DNA of 64,000 nucleotides from Bacteroidota bacterium (GCA_017858735.1 JAFMBH010000008.1:1-64000); one strand, 5' to 3'; counted from the stretch's first letter, positions 17,035-26,959 are shown. Notes: a model not told the origin generated them from the sequence alone. Numbers and translations: made by a program.

Positions 17035-17157
17035 TAAAGAAAAATGTAATTTATACTGTAAGCGGTATATTTTTTTTAGGAAACGGTCATTTTTTGTTAT
17101 TTATCGGTAAATAAATTCAAAAAATAAATTCAAATAGCGTTTTACCGTGGAAAATCG

Positions 17158-17165
17158 TATTTTTG
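17158..17165 (+). promoter_or_regulatory. Candidate -7 element for prfA
   Basis: TATTTTTG matches TAnnTTTG, 43 bases before the prfA ATG; an AT-rich stretch lies upstream. Confidence 0.45.
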
Positions 17166-17208
17166 CGTTTTGAATTTCACACCAGATTATTAAGTTGGAT
17201 ATCGCTTT

Positions 17209-18279
17209 ATGATTGATAAATTAACCGCCATTTATAGCAGGTATGAGCAATTAGAGGAACAATTAGGAAATCCTGATTTAGTCTCCGACCTTTCCCGATA
17301 TAAAAAATTGAACAAAGAATATAAAGACCTAAAACCTTTGATTGAATGCTATTTGATCTATGCTGATATTATTGGCAATATTAATACATCTCAGGAAATG
17401 TTAAAAGATAATGATTTTGATATGCGCCAAATGGCTCACGAGGAATTATCGGTTCTTTTACCTCAAAAGCTGGAATTAGAGGAGCAAATTAAAATGCTGC
17501 TCATTCCAAAAGACCCTGCGGACAGCAAAAATGTTATTCTCGAAATTCGCTCGGGCACAGGTGGTGACGAAGCGGCTATTTTTGCTTCAGATCTCTTTCG
17601 CATGTACTCAAGATATATGGAAAACAAAGGTTGGAAAACAGAAGTTCTCGATGTTACTGAAGGGGTTTTAGGAGGCTATTCCAAGATAGTTCTCGAAATA
17701 CAGGGCGATGAAGTATATGGCCATCTGAAATTTGAATCCGGAGCACACAGAGTTCAGCGGGTTCCTAAAACAGAGTCTCAGGGACGTGTTCACACCTCGG
17801 CGGCAACTGTTGCCATTATTCCTGTTTGGGAAGACGAAGAAATTAATATAAATCGTGCCGACCTGAAAATTGACACTTTTCGTGCCAGTGGTGCGGGTGG
17901 TCAGCATGTTAATAAAACAGAATCAGCTATTAGAATTACTCACCTGCCAACAGGTATAGTTTCTGAAAGTCAGGATGGTCGTTCCCAACATCAAAACAAG
18001 GAAATTGCCATGCAAAAACTGTATCAGCGTATTCTTGATCAACAAACTGCAGCAAAACAGTCTGAACTTGCCGCTCAACGGAGAAGTCTGGTAGGTAGCG
18101 GCGATCGCTCTGAAAAAATCAGAACCTACAATTATCCGCAGAATCGTTGCACAGATCATAGGATAAATTTAACGCTTTACAATCTGGATCAGATTATGGA
18201 CGGACAAATTGACGGTATCATTGAAGCGCTTCAAATGGCTGAAAATGCAAGAATATTAGAAGGTTCTGAGAACGGATAA
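17209..18279 (+). CDS. prfA: Peptide chain release factor 1
   Basis: Class I release factor reading UAA and UAG. 356 residues, normal length for RF1. The stop-codon recognition tripeptide is P186-K187-T188 (RVPKTESQGR), the P-x-T form of RF1 rather than the SPF of RF2. The peptidyl-hydrolysis motif GGQ is at 230-232 in the context GAGGQHVNKT. The C-terminal RSEKIRTYNYPQ and DHRINLTLY blocks are also typical. No programmed frameshift is present, as expected for prfA. It is transcribed divergently from tsaB. Confidence 0.96.
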   Translation: MIDKLTAIYSRYEQLEEQLGNPDLVSDLSRYKKLNKEYKDLKPLIECYLIYADIIGNINTSQEMLKDNDFDMRQMAHEELSVLLPQKLELEEQIKMLLIPKDPADSKNVILEIRSGTGGDEAAIFASDLFRMYSRYMENKGWKTEVLDVTEGVLGGYSKIVLEIQGDEVYGHLKFESGAHRVQRVPKTESQGRVHTSAATVAIIPVWEDEEININRADLKIDTFRASGAGGQHVNKTESAIRITHLPTGIVSESQDGRSQHQNKEIAMQKLYQRILDQQTAAKQSELAAQRRSLVGSGDRSEKIRTYNYPQNRCTDHRINLTLYNLDQIMDGQIDGIIEALQMAENARILEGSENG

Positions 18280-18327
18280 TACGGTTTTCTGTCCGGAATT
18301 AATTATTTTAATAACACCATTTAGCTT

Positions 18328-18335
18328 TATCTTTG
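18328..18335 (+). promoter_or_regulatory. Candidate -7 element for the lipoprotein-DUF5723 pair
   Basis: TATCTTTG matches TAnnTTTG and lies 25 bases before the ATG at 18361. Confidence 0.45.
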
Positions 18336-18360
18336 AACATTGGCTTCAAAATGGTTCTCT

Positions 18361-19857
18361 ATGTCTAATATTCGCATTATTCTTTTTTTTATTTTTTGCA
18401 ACAGTTGTGATGTAGGAAAGGAAATTAATTTCTCAGACCCTTCTCCCGAATTGGCTTTTCCTCTTGGATATGCTGTTTTTGAGCCAGCTTCCTTTTTATT
18501 GAATCTAAAATTACCCGCCACTTTTACCACCGATGCGAATGGATTTATTACCTTCTCATATTCTACAGTTTTACAGGAAGTTAACGCCCTGCAGTTCACA
18601 GGCGAAATAGATGACTTATTCCCCTCTCTCATTCCAATAAATAAAAATGATTTATTTCTCCCTATTTCATTACCTAATGGCATAGATCCCGTCTCCGTTC
18701 AATTTGGAGGCGGTGATTTACAATGGTTTTTTGAAAATTCTTTCACCGAACCTATAGACATTATCCTAAAACTTCCTTTTGCAGATTCATTAAATAACTT
18801 AACCGTCCAAACAATATCTTTACCTGCCTATAGTGGCACCGGACTGAAACCATCTGCTACCAATGCGCTGAATCCACTTCTCCTGTCAGGCAAATTTCTA
18901 CTTATAAAAGATAAAAAAATCAGTCTTTCCTACGAAGCAAAAGGGAAGTCTGGAAAATTATATACCCTAAGCAATGCAGCGATTAGGCTGTCAAAGCCTG
19001 CATGGAAAGTCATAAAAGCCTCTTTCAATCAATATGAACTGGATTTTGGGAACATAGAAAAATCCCTCGATTTTCTCAAGCCTTTCTATGCCAGTGATTT
19101 AAACTTTGACCGCCCCGAAGTTCAGCTATTCTTTGAACATAATTTTCTCATCCCCATTCAATTTTCTATACCATCTATTATTATAAGTCTTCCCGATGGG
19201 AAAAAGGAGTCGCTCATTGCCTTTAATAATCAAATGTTCAATTTAGGAATAGCTACCTCCTCCAATCTGGTAAGACGCGATTCCATCGTATCTATCAACG
19301 CTCCAAATCCTATCAAAACGATATTCAATAAAAAAGCTACGGCACTTAACTTTCGTCTTACAGCGGGGCTAAATACAAAAAGCTTACCCAATGAACTGGG
19401 GTCAATCAACCGAAATGACCAATTAAAAATTTCTGCTAAAGTAAATATTCCATTAGCCGGGCAATTAAGAAACTACCCATTGTCTGACACTATTCCTTTG
19501 AATTTAGGTTTGCTGGAAAGGGTGAACCGGGGAACAGTAAGAATCATTTCAACCAACTCCATCCCCATGTCTATTTATGGGCAATGCTACTTTATGGATG
19601 ACAAAGGAAATAAACTAGATTCATTAATGACAGGAGGGCCTGGCATTATATCAAATGCAAAAACTTCCTCCTCCCTCAATCCGACGGCTGAAATATTCGA
19701 TTTCCCCGTTTCTGAAAGTCAAATGAAGGCTTTACGAGCGTCAAATCGCTTCATCATAAGCGCATTTCTAAGTACACTGCAAAACGAGAAAGAATTTATT
19801 GAAATAAAAAAGGGGCAGCAATTATCTATGAAACTAAGTTTACAAGCAACCTATTAA
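18361..19857 (+). CDS. Putative lipoprotein of unknown function
   Basis: I do not recognise a named domain. From ATG 18361 the product has 498 residues and opens with a short hydrophobic stretch ending in FCNSC followed by DVGK, a plausible lipobox. The rest is predominantly beta, with alternating hydrophobic strands and many NPI/LPxG turns, suggesting stacked beta-sandwich domains. It is followed after 11 bp by a DUF5723 outer-membrane-type protein; this close pairing suggests that the two work together at the outer membrane. A start at 18340 is possible but would put seven extra residues before the signal. Confidence 0.7.
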   Translation: MSNIRIILFFIFCNSCDVGKEINFSDPSPELAFPLGYAVFEPASFLLNLKLPATFTTDANGFITFSYSTVLQEVNALQFTGEIDDLFPSLIPINKNDLFLPISLPNGIDPVSVQFGGGDLQWFFENSFTEPIDIILKLPFADSLNNLTVQTISLPAYSGTGLKPSATNALNPLLLSGKFLLIKDKKISLSYEAKGKSGKLYTLSNAAIRLSKPAWKVIKASFNQYELDFGNIEKSLDFLKPFYASDLNFDRPEVQLFFEHNFLIPIQFSIPSIIISLPDGKKESLIAFNNQMFNLGIATSSNLVRRDSIVSINAPNPIKTIFNKKATALNFRLTAGLNTKSLPNELGSINRNDQLKISAKVNIPLAGQLRNYPLSDTIPLNLGLLERVNRGTVRIISTNSIPMSIYGQCYFMDDKGNKLDSLMTGGPGIISNAKTSSSLNPTAEIFDFPVSESQMKALRASNRFIISAFLSTLQNEKEFIEIKKGQQLSMKLSLQATY

Positions 19858-19868
19858 GCCTCTTTCTC

Positions 19869-21215
19869 ATGATTAAAAAACAAAGCATTCTTATATCTTT
19901 TATCTTTTCAATCCCTTTTTACTCCCCAGTTTTCAGCCAACACTCGTTAGCTTTGAATCTGGTTCCTGAAAAATGGCAGGGAAACTTACTTAATCCGGCA
20001 AATTTTCCGATGGAGAAAAATCTGGTTTTATGCCTTCCCCACCTTCAGGGAGGTATTCAATGGTCGCCCTTTTCATTATACAAATCTTCATCTAAAGATT
20101 CCCTAAACCGTATTGACATAGATCTTAATAGCGCCATTCAATCTATGGACACGATAAACAGGGTTAACCTTGGAACACAAATAAATACTTTTTCCATTGG
20201 ATTTAGGGCGGGAGAAAATCATTGGATTGCCTTAGGGCATAGATTTGTGGGAAGAGCAATGATTCAATTTCCAAAATCATTGGCTCTTCTTGCTTATGAA
20301 GGTAACAAATCCTTCATTGGTGAGAACGTAATCTTATCTTCCCGTCTTGATGCCTTAGCTTATCAAGAGCTTTTTTTACAAATGGGGTTTAGGTTGAAAA
20401 CGGATCCTGCCATTAGCTGGGGTTTTAAAATTAAAATCCTCGACGGATTAACAGGTGTGAAAACCATGGCTGGGGAAGCTAGTATTTATACTCATCCGGA
20501 AGATTATTCATTAACAGGAAAAATTAATTATTTAGTAAATACAGCCCCCATAAATAGACGCCAACCCTTCACAAATTTAGGTGCTGCCATTGATATTGGG
20601 TTTCAATATCAAACAGAAAAAGGGTCATTTTCAGGGGCAATTGTCGATATAGGAACCGTTTTTTGGAAAAATGCCCGGCAAATATCTTTGAATAAGTCCG
20701 TTACTTTTGAAGGATTACCTCTATTGGATGCAGGTCAATCTATTGATGCTAATTTTGATAAATGGGTTGATTCCATTGAAACACAACTTACTCCTTTAAG
20801 TGAAAAAGTTTCTTACGCCAGTCATCTGCCTGCTAAATTATTTCTTCATGGACGATACTCCATATCCAGGAGCAGTCATTTAAACGGATATTTATTCCTT
20901 GAAAAATACACAAAGATCCTTCATGCCACCGCAGGCGTTGGATACCTTTTGACATTGAACCCTGTGTTAGATCTGGGCTGTAATGTACAATACCATGTTA
21001 ACGGTCAGATTCAGTTGAGTAATCATATTGGCATTAATATAGGGAATGTAGCATGTTTCGCTTCCCTGGAAAACTGGAATTCTTTGCTCAGTGTGGCAAA
21101 AAAAACACAGGGTATTAATGGGCAATTTGGGTTAAACTATGTTATAAAGTCCAATAAATCGTCTGATCAACACCAAAGATCTAAAATGAACGAGAAAAAG
21201 TTTTTCAGGAAATAG
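19869..21215 (+). CDS. DUF5723-family putative outer-membrane beta-barrel protein
   Basis: 448 residues with an N-terminal signal peptide (MIKKQSILISFIFSIPFYSP, cut near VFSQ). The mature protein begins with a segment containing LNPANFP, typical of DUF5723 and PorP-like proteins of Bacteroidota, then consists of alternating amphipathic strands with turns consistent with a 12-14-stranded barrel. The last 15 residues are polar and basic (QHQRSKMNEKKFFRK) and lack the usual terminal aromatic of barrels, so the closing strand probably lies earlier. It is downstream of, and probably cotranscribed with, the lipoprotein at 18361. Its 3' end overlaps the convergent VWA gene by 11 bp. Confidence 0.68.
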   Translation: MIKKQSILISFIFSIPFYSPVFSQHSLALNLVPEKWQGNLLNPANFPMEKNLVLCLPHLQGGIQWSPFSLYKSSSKDSLNRIDIDLNSAIQSMDTINRVNLGTQINTFSIGFRAGENHWIALGHRFVGRAMIQFPKSLALLAYEGNKSFIGENVILSSRLDALAYQELFLQMGFRLKTDPAISWGFKIKILDGLTGVKTMAGEASIYTHPEDYSLTGKINYLVNTAPINRRQPFTNLGAAIDIGFQYQTEKGSFSGAIVDIGTVFWKNARQISLNKSVTFEGLPLLDAGQSIDANFDKWVDSIETQLTPLSEKVSYASHLPAKLFLHGRYSISRSSHLNGYLFLEKYTKILHATAGVGYLLTLNPVLDLGCNVQYHVNGQIQLSNHIGINIGNVACFASLENWNSLLSVAKKTQGINGQFGLNYVIKSNKSSDQHQRSKMNEKKFFRK

Positions 21216-22317
21216 TGGCTGAAGAAATATCCTGACCATTAAAAAGAGCGGCCATTAATTTTGGAAATTGTTGAGGGGTACTGGCAAAAGACGGGATTCC
21301 CATGGCTGCCAATCTACGTCCATTTTTTTTATCATAAGAAGGAATTCCCTCATTATCAATAGAAAGCAAAGAAACAAATTTCACCCCACCCGATTGTAAT
21401 TTGTCAATAATTCCAAACATATTATCTGACAAATCTCCTTCAAAAAGGTCAGAGATAAGTATTATGGTAGTTTCCGCTGGGTGGGAAATGAGCGTCTCAC
21501 AATATTTCAGTGCTTTGGCAATATGGGTTCCTCCTCCTAACTGGACAGAAAAAAGCAACGAAACAGGGTCCACTAACTGTTCCGTCAAATCAATCACATC
21601 GGTATCAAAAACAACCAGATTGGTTTTAAAGGAGGGAATTCCAGCGAGTACGCAGGCAATAATACTGGCATGAACAACAGAATTTGCCATTGATCCACTT
21701 TGATCTACAGCAAGAATAAGTCTGCTTAATTTAGGGGTATAGGCATTAAAACGGTAAAAATGTTGAGGAATAATAAGATTTTCCTTGGGTTGATAGTTTT
21801 TAAGATTCGTCAAAATAGTTCTCTTCCAATCTATTTTTCCTTTAGGAAAAGCAGATTTAGTTGAATTATTTTTAATGCGCCCCCGATATGCTTGTTCCAT
21901 TGGGCGGGCCAATTCATTTTTCAATTGTTCAATCAACTTTTGGATAACTATTTTCGCTGTATCTTTAGTTTCCTCGGGTAAAACATCTTTTAATTGAAGT
22001 AAGGTAGCAACCAGAGAGACATTCACTTCCAGAGAAGCGAGCAATTCAGGTTCTAAAATCATTTGCTTTAGATCCAATCTTTCAAAAGCATCCATTTGTA
22101 ATATTCGAACCACTGGCGTTGGGAAATATTTTCTGATATCCCCGAGCCATTTACTAATTTGAGGGGAAGAGCCATTTAAAGCTCCCATATTATCGGCATC
22201 ATAAATAGAAGCGAGCAAAGCGTCAACTTCCAACTGATTTTTATCCAGCAAAGGAGACTCCTCCTGGGCTGCTTCCGCTCCTAATATTAAGCGCCAACGC
22301 TGTAAATGAGTTTCCAT
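21205..22317 (-). CDS. VWA-domain protein with MIDAS motif
   Basis: Cytoplasmic 370-residue protein. The C-terminal half is a von Willebrand factor A domain with an intact metal-ion-dependent adhesion site: DQSGS (DxSxS) in RLILAVDQSGSM, the threonine in GGGTHIAKAL and an aspartate in LISDLFEGD. The N-terminal half is helical, without membrane segments or a signal peptide. This layout is that of CoxE/YehP-like VWA proteins, which usually work with a MoxR-type AAA+ ATPase and a SWIM-domain protein. Neither partner is adjacent here; the gene stands alone between convergent and divergent neighbours, so the partner is probably elsewhere. Confidence 0.8.
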   Translation of the reverse strand: METHLQRWRLILGAEAAQEESPLLDKNQLEVDALLASIYDADNMGALNGSSPQISKWLGDIRKYFPTPVVRILQMDAFERLDLKQMILEPELLASLEVNVSLVATLLQLKDVLPEETKDTAKIVIQKLIEQLKNELARPMEQAYRGRIKNNSTKSAFPKGKIDWKRTILTNLKNYQPKENLIIPQHFYRFNAYTPKLSRLILAVDQSGSMANSVVHASIIACVLAGIPSFKTNLVVFDTDVIDLTEQLVDPVSLLFSVQLGGGTHIAKALKYCETLISHPAETTIILISDLFEGDLSDNMFGIIDKLQSGGVKFVSLLSIDNEGIPSYDKKNGRRLAAMGIPSFASTPQQFPKLMAALFNGQDISSATIS

Positions 22318-22407
22318 AACAATGATTTCCCTGAAATTAAAACCTTTAAATAAATAAATGCTAAGTTAAATGCTTATTTTGGGAAAAGAAACTCACTATC
22401 ATTAAAG

Positions 22408-23508
22408 ATGCAAAAAGAGAATTTTCCTATTCCTGAAGACAAAAAAGAGGAGGCTATTTTACAGTCTATCCATTTGAACAAGATTATTATTCCTATCATT
22501 ATTGGCATTTTTACCGTAGCCTATTTAGTATGGAATCAAGTAGAATGGAAGGAACTTAAAAATATTTCATGGAATGGATTTACGCTATTTTGGTTAGGCA
22601 TTGCGATAGTTTTTTTATTTATACACCATATTTCGTATTCTTTTAGACTGTATTCTCTCAGTGATAGAGAATTTAATTTTAAAAAATGTATTGAATTAAT
22701 TTTTATATGGGAATTTAGTTCCGCGGTTTCACCCACGAGCATTGGTGGATCGGCCGTTGCCTTTTTCTTGCTTGCCAAAGAAAAACTTTCTTTTGCTAAA
22801 ACGGCAACAATTGTCTTATATACCATTGTACTGGATGGCTTATTCTTTTTATTTTCCATACCCGTTCTGTTTTTTATTTTTGGAGGCATCATCATAAGAC
22901 CTGATATGCAGGGATTCAGCAATCTCGGAGGCTGGGGTAATTATTTTATTTTTTCCTACTTATTCATGTTTTGCTACACCCTTTTATTTTTCTATGGCTT
23001 ATTTTTACGCCCTGCAGGAATAAAAGAATTATTATTAACCCTAACTCGTTTTTCCTTCACTAAAAAATGGAGAAATGATGCCGAGCGTGTTGGTAATGAA
23101 ATATTACTGGCAAGCAAAGAATTAAAAATAAAACCAGGAAAATGGCATTTTCGCGCCTTAATAGCAACCATTGGCGCCTGGAGCACTCGTTTTTTGCTGC
23201 TTCTTGCAGTAATACTGGCTTTTAACCCTGAAATTTCCCGGGAAATAACAGATCTTGTTCAATTGTTTGCAAGACTTGAAGCGATGTTTTTAATTACCCT
23301 TTTTAGCCCTACTCCAGGTGGAGCCGGCTTTGTCGAAGTACTATTTGGAGGATTTCTTATCGATTATATACCCAATAGTACCGTAGCTACCTTAACAGCA
23401 ACCGTTTGGCGATTACTAGGCTACTATATTTACTTATTCATAGGCGCTGTAGTAGTTCCAAACTGGATTCGCAAAAAGGTGCTAAACGAAAAAATCAATC
23501 CTATTTAA
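22408..23508 (+). CDS. Lysylphosphatidylglycerol synthase-type transmembrane (flippase-like) protein
   Basis: Inner-membrane protein, 366 residues with about eight hydrophobic helices, of the UPF0104/LPG_synthase_TM family. Family markers are SSAVSPTSIGGSAVAFFLL near residue 105 and the late FSPTPGGAGFVE motif (near 305), both helix breaks typical of the MprF flippase domain. There is no soluble C-terminal aminoacyl-transferase domain, so it is not a complete MprF; it probably moves a lipid or lipid-linked intermediate across the membrane. It is divergent from the VWA gene, and its 3' end overlaps the convergent fusion gene by 4 bp. Confidence 0.82.
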   Translation: MQKENFPIPEDKKEEAILQSIHLNKIIIPIIIGIFTVAYLVWNQVEWKELKNISWNGFTLFWLGIAIVFLFIHHISYSFRLYSLSDREFNFKKCIELIFIWEFSSAVSPTSIGGSAVAFFLLAKEKLSFAKTATIVLYTIVLDGLFFLFSIPVLFFIFGGIIIRPDMQGFSNLGGWGNYFIFSYLFMFCYTLLFFYGLFLRPAGIKELLLTLTRFSFTKKWRNDAERVGNEILLASKELKIKPGKWHFRALIATIGAWSTRFLLLLAVILAFNPEISREITDLVQLFARLEAMFLITLFSPTPGGAGFVEVLFGGFLIDYIPNSTVATLTATVWRLLGYYIYLFIGAVVVPNWIRKKVLNEKINPI

Positions 23509-26500
23509 AAATCCAGACCCATGGATATATGTAAAATAGGTTTTTGAATTATTCTGGTTTCTATCCCATAGCCATAATCAGCACGTACGAAATAACCAAA
23601 TAATTTGGTTCTCAAACCAACGCCATAAGACGCGGCGATAGGATCCCGGAAATAATTAACTGTTACAGTGATGGTTTCTCCCTCTTTATAGGTCGTGGTA
23701 TTTAACGGATTATCTGCGCGATAAGGATTAAAACCTGTCCATGCCGAACCTACATCAAAGAATCCAACGATTTGAAAATTTCGTATTAACTGGGAAGATA
23801 TATTCTTAAAAATGTATCTGGCAACAGGCACTCTTAATTCGCTATTGATAAGAAGATAATTATTCCCATTTCTGGTATTTAATTTGAACCCACGAAGATT
23901 AGCAGCCAGGGTTTGGAAGGCAAAATCCCCTGGAGGAATAGAAATTTCCTCATCTCTTTGAGGCATTAACCAATTATCAACGCCACCAAGAAAATATAAT
24001 ATTTTCTCTGAACCAGCCACCGTAGCGCCAGCAATTCTGGTCGCCCACACACTATGTCTGAGTATCGGTTGGTAAAAACGGGCATCTACACCTAATATGC
24101 TCATTACGCCCTTACTAAAAGTTAGGGATTGCCCTCCGTTTTCATTGGTTGAAAAGTCAAATTTCTTTACAAATTCAGCAAAAAACTTATATCTGGCACC
24201 TGACCTTAAATTAAGTCCCGTCTCCAAAGAATTATCAAATACATATTCTAATCTGGCGCCAATCCTTGGTTGAGCAGTAACTTGCCTGGTATAGCTGGCT
24301 ACATCTGTGGCTAAAGGAACATTTTGATCTCTTCTCAAGGTCACGCTTCCTCTTAAACTTCTAAAAATATCTAAAGGATATCTAAGGGTAAATTGACCCA
24401 ATAATATGTTATACCTATCTCTTTGCGGAATATATGAGTTGGCATCTGACCTGTTCCTTTGATCTTTCATGTAAAAGGCCCATCTTTTATCCAGTCTATG
24501 TTTTCTATTATGGTAGAGGAAGAAATATTCTGCACCATTGAATGAGGTAGGAACCCTTATTCCACCCTCAAATTCATGATCTTCGAACAAATCTTTTAAA
24601 TTCACTTTCATCAACATTCCGGCGGGTGGTACAGTAAACCCATCAGCCGTTGCCGCGAATTGATCTAAACCACCAAACAATAGCGAATTATCCATTTGTG
24701 TGACCACATAATCAGTATGAAACTGGGTTCTATACGGAATTAACTGTGTAGGCCGCAGACGATACACGGGCTTTTGAAAAATACTATTACCACTCAGTAA
24801 GCCCGAGGGTGTCTGGTCTGTTGGAACAGGCGCTGAAGATTCTATTTTCTTTGCCGGTGCACCAAAAGGTGTTTGGAACAAATATTTTTCATCAAGTTGT
24901 TCTTCCTTCGCGGTAATCTCCGATTTCTTTGCTATTTCACGTCCAGAGGGCGTTATATTTGGTAAGGCTAACACAGGAAGGGAGGAATTTTCCATGCCTC
25001 TAACTTTAGCTGATTTTACCCAAACCGTTGGATCAACTAACTCACTGATAATCTGATATTTTTTTTCTCTGTATATTAGAGAGTAAACATTATTGCCATT
25101 CGCGTCGTAGTGATCTAAAATATTCCTGTCAAAATTTGAATTCAGACCAGTAAAGGCTCTCTTTTTATACACAGGCTCAAGATAAATACTGTCAATAAGG
25201 GTTGTGTCAAAACCGCTGGGAATAGAATCAGCATCAAATCTCAGATGGATACCATCTTTTAGGATAACGTGTCTGGTAATATGATGGATATACGTTTCAA
25301 GAAAACCTGTTTCCCTATTCATTATACCGGAACGGTCACTTAGAAAGGCAAAATGAGTAGTATCCAATGCTATGGGCTTTCTTTCGTTGGCAAAAGGGGT
25401 ATTAGTGACTCTAACCAGTTCATTTCCCCTGGTTTCCATATCATAATAAAAAACATCGAAAGGCTTTAACGGAAGTAAAGTATCCCTTCTAACCGCTCTC
25501 AAAAGACTGTCCTCTCTGTTGGACACAAATAGAATACCTCGCTTATTTCCAATATTTACTGCTGACGCATCTTTGTCGTCAAAATAATCATTGGTAATCC
25601 TCTGCGTTTGGCGAGTTCTTATGGAATACAGAAAAATATCGGCCTGACTACTCACATCAGCACTAAACAACAGCGTAAAGGGATCATAAAAATCCATGCT
25701 ATAAATACGTTGATATTGCTCGGCTAAAGGTTCTTTGGTTAATTTTTTTGTTTCAATATTATACGTTCCCAGAGATAATTTGTCCTTTTTTTCAGTCAGT
25801 ATAACCAACTCTTTTCCCGATGGCGACCAGGAAACCAGGGGATACTGGTAATCAGTGGCTTGAAAGACATTTTTCACACCTTGCCGGTAAATAAGGGTTC
25901 TATTTTCACCAGACACCTCTTGCAGATAGAGTTTAATCTTGCCCTTGTCGTTTGTTAAATAGGTCATAAAACGCCCATTGGGAGAAATGCTGGCCTTTGA
26001 CACAGGAACCTGCTTTTTGTTCTTTATGGGTATCGTTGAAGGTGGTGGCATTTTCCTGGAAGCCTGGTCAGCTTTATATTTTTCAAGAAAAAAACGTTCG
26101 CAACGCAAAACAATCTCATTCAAAGAAACACCCATAACATATTGAAATCCACCTTCAACGCTTCGATTAATACGGGTAAGGTAGAGTAAATTTGACACGG
26201 TTTTGGGTGTGTATTGCGTTCTGATAAAATACCAAAGTGCATTACCCATTAATCTGGGATTTGACGAAGCCAGGCTACCAAAACCCTTAAACTTTGGGTC
26301 TAACATTTCCTCTCTCAGTGCATTATCCACATCCGTATTCCATGGTTCACCTAAATAGGCAACTAAACCCTGCGTAAACCAGAGAGGCAGATTCAAAGAA
26401 ACGGCATTTTGAATGACCTCCTGAAAATTAGCGCCAAACAACATGGTATTCAAATATACGGAAGCAATTCCCTCTCTTATTTGCTTTCTTAAATGAGAGT

Positions 26501-26897
26501 GGTCACCGTCGTAATAAACAAAAAGACTATTTCCAATAATTTTAGTTTGCCCCGCCACATTACCAAAAACCTCCTCTTGCCCTATGTTACTTTGTTTGAA
26601 GTCTGTAAGATCAGCATACACTACTATCTGGACCTTTTCATTCATCCTATGTTCTAAACTGCGTTGCACTTCATCAAAATCATATTCTGCTAATTGAACA
26701 ACCGCTTCCCCAATATTCCTTGACCTTCCGTACCAAAAAACAACAAAATTATCACTCTCATACTGAGACCATTCGTCAAAATCACGATGATATTGAACTC
26801 TATTTTTTCCAAATTCGACTTGTGTTCCCTGTGCTAAAAGGGAAGAGGAAGAAAGTAAAAAACATACCAAACCGATAAAAAGCTGCGTATTATTCAT
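23505..26897 (-). CDS. Degenerate peptidase-MA-like / TolB propeller / Omp85-type barrel fusion protein
   Basis: 1130 residues with a signal peptide cut near residue 23 (LLAQ). Residues about 35-275 resemble a gluzincin (peptidase MA) domain, but the HExxH position reads REGIA (Arg141-Glu142) and the usual WxxEG reads WFTQG (173-177), so zinc binding is lost. Residues about 295-560 contain WD40/TolB-like blades (SISPNGRFMTYLT, SWSPSGKELVILT, LLFSADVSSQADIF). After a proline-rich linker, about 740-1130 form a barrel closing with FFDVGSAWTG and YGVGLRTKLFGYFVRADYGYG, the BamA/Omp85 C-terminal pattern, ending in Phe. It is probably an outer-membrane protein with two periplasmic domains. Monocistronic. 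Confidence 0.8.
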   Translation of the reverse strand: MNNTQLFIGLVCFLLSSSSLLAQGTQVEFGKNRVQYHRDFDEWSQYESDNFVVFWYGRSRNIGEAVVQLAEYDFDEVQRSLEHRMNEKVQIVVYADLTDFKQSNIGQEEVFGNVAGQTKIIGNSLFVYYDGDHSHLRKQIREGIASVYLNTMLFGANFQEVIQNAVSLNLPLWFTQGLVAYLGEPWNTDVDNALREEMLDPKFKGFGSLASSNPRLMGNALWYFIRTQYTPKTVSNLLYLTRINRSVEGGFQYVMGVSLNEIVLRCERFFLEKYKADQASRKMPPPSTIPIKNKKQVPVSKASISPNGRFMTYLTNDKGKIKLYLQEVSGENRTLIYRQGVKNVFQATDYQYPLVSWSPSGKELVILTEKKDKLSLGTYNIETKKLTKEPLAEQYQRIYSMDFYDPFTLLFSADVSSQADIFLYSIRTRQTQRITNDYFDDKDASAVNIGNKRGILFVSNREDSLLRAVRRDTLLPLKPFDVFYYDMETRGNELVRVTNTPFANERKPIALDTTHFAFLSDRSGIMNRETGFLETYIHHITRHVILKDGIHLRFDADSIPSGFDTTLIDSIYLEPVYKKRAFTGLNSNFDRNILDHYDANGNNVYSLIYREKKYQIISELVDPTVWVKSAKVRGMENSSLPVLALPNITPSGREIAKKSEITAKEEQLDEKYLFQTPFGAPAKKIESSAPVPTDQTPSGLLSGNSIFQKPVYRLRPTQLIPYRTQFHTDYVVTQMDNSLLFGGLDQFAATADGFTVPPAGMLMKVNLKDLFEDHEFEGGIRVPTSFNGAEYFFLYHNRKHRLDKRWAFYMKDQRNRSDANSYIPQRDRYNILLGQFTLRYPLDIFRSLRGSVTLRRDQNVPLATDVASYTRQVTAQPRIGARLEYVFDNSLETGLNLRSGARYKFFAEFVKKFDFSTNENGGQSLTFSKGVMSILGVDARFYQPILRHSVWATRIAGATVAGSEKILYFLGGVDNWLMPQRDEEISIPPGDFAFQTLAANLRGFKLNTRNGNNYLLINSELRVPVARYIFKNISSQLIRNFQIVGFFDVGSAWTGFNPYRADNPLNTTTYKEGETITVTVNYFRDPIAASYGVGLRTKLFGYFVRADYGYGIETRIIQKPILHISMGLDF

Positions 26898-26951
26898 ATT
26901 GGTTGCTCTATTAAATCATTTAGAAGAAATATAAGAGTGCGGTGGTTATTC

Positions 26952-26959
26952 CAAATCTA
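26952..26959 (-). promoter_or_regulatory. Candidate -7 element for the Omp85-fusion gene
   Basis: The reverse strand reads TAGATTTG, matching TAnnTTTG, 55 bases before the ATG at 26897. Confidence 0.4.

Noticed and set aside
17109-17133. 12-bp direct repeat AAATAAATTCAA spaced 13 bp between tsaB and prfA
   Set aside because: Low-complexity AT sequence upstream of a -7 element; a tract like this arises easily by chance and has no matching partner elsewhere.
18327-18683. 118-codon antisense frame across the prfA-lipoprotein junction
   Set aside because: It lies opposite the lipoprotein signal region and has no domain-like pattern; the forward frame has a signal peptide and a promoter candidate.
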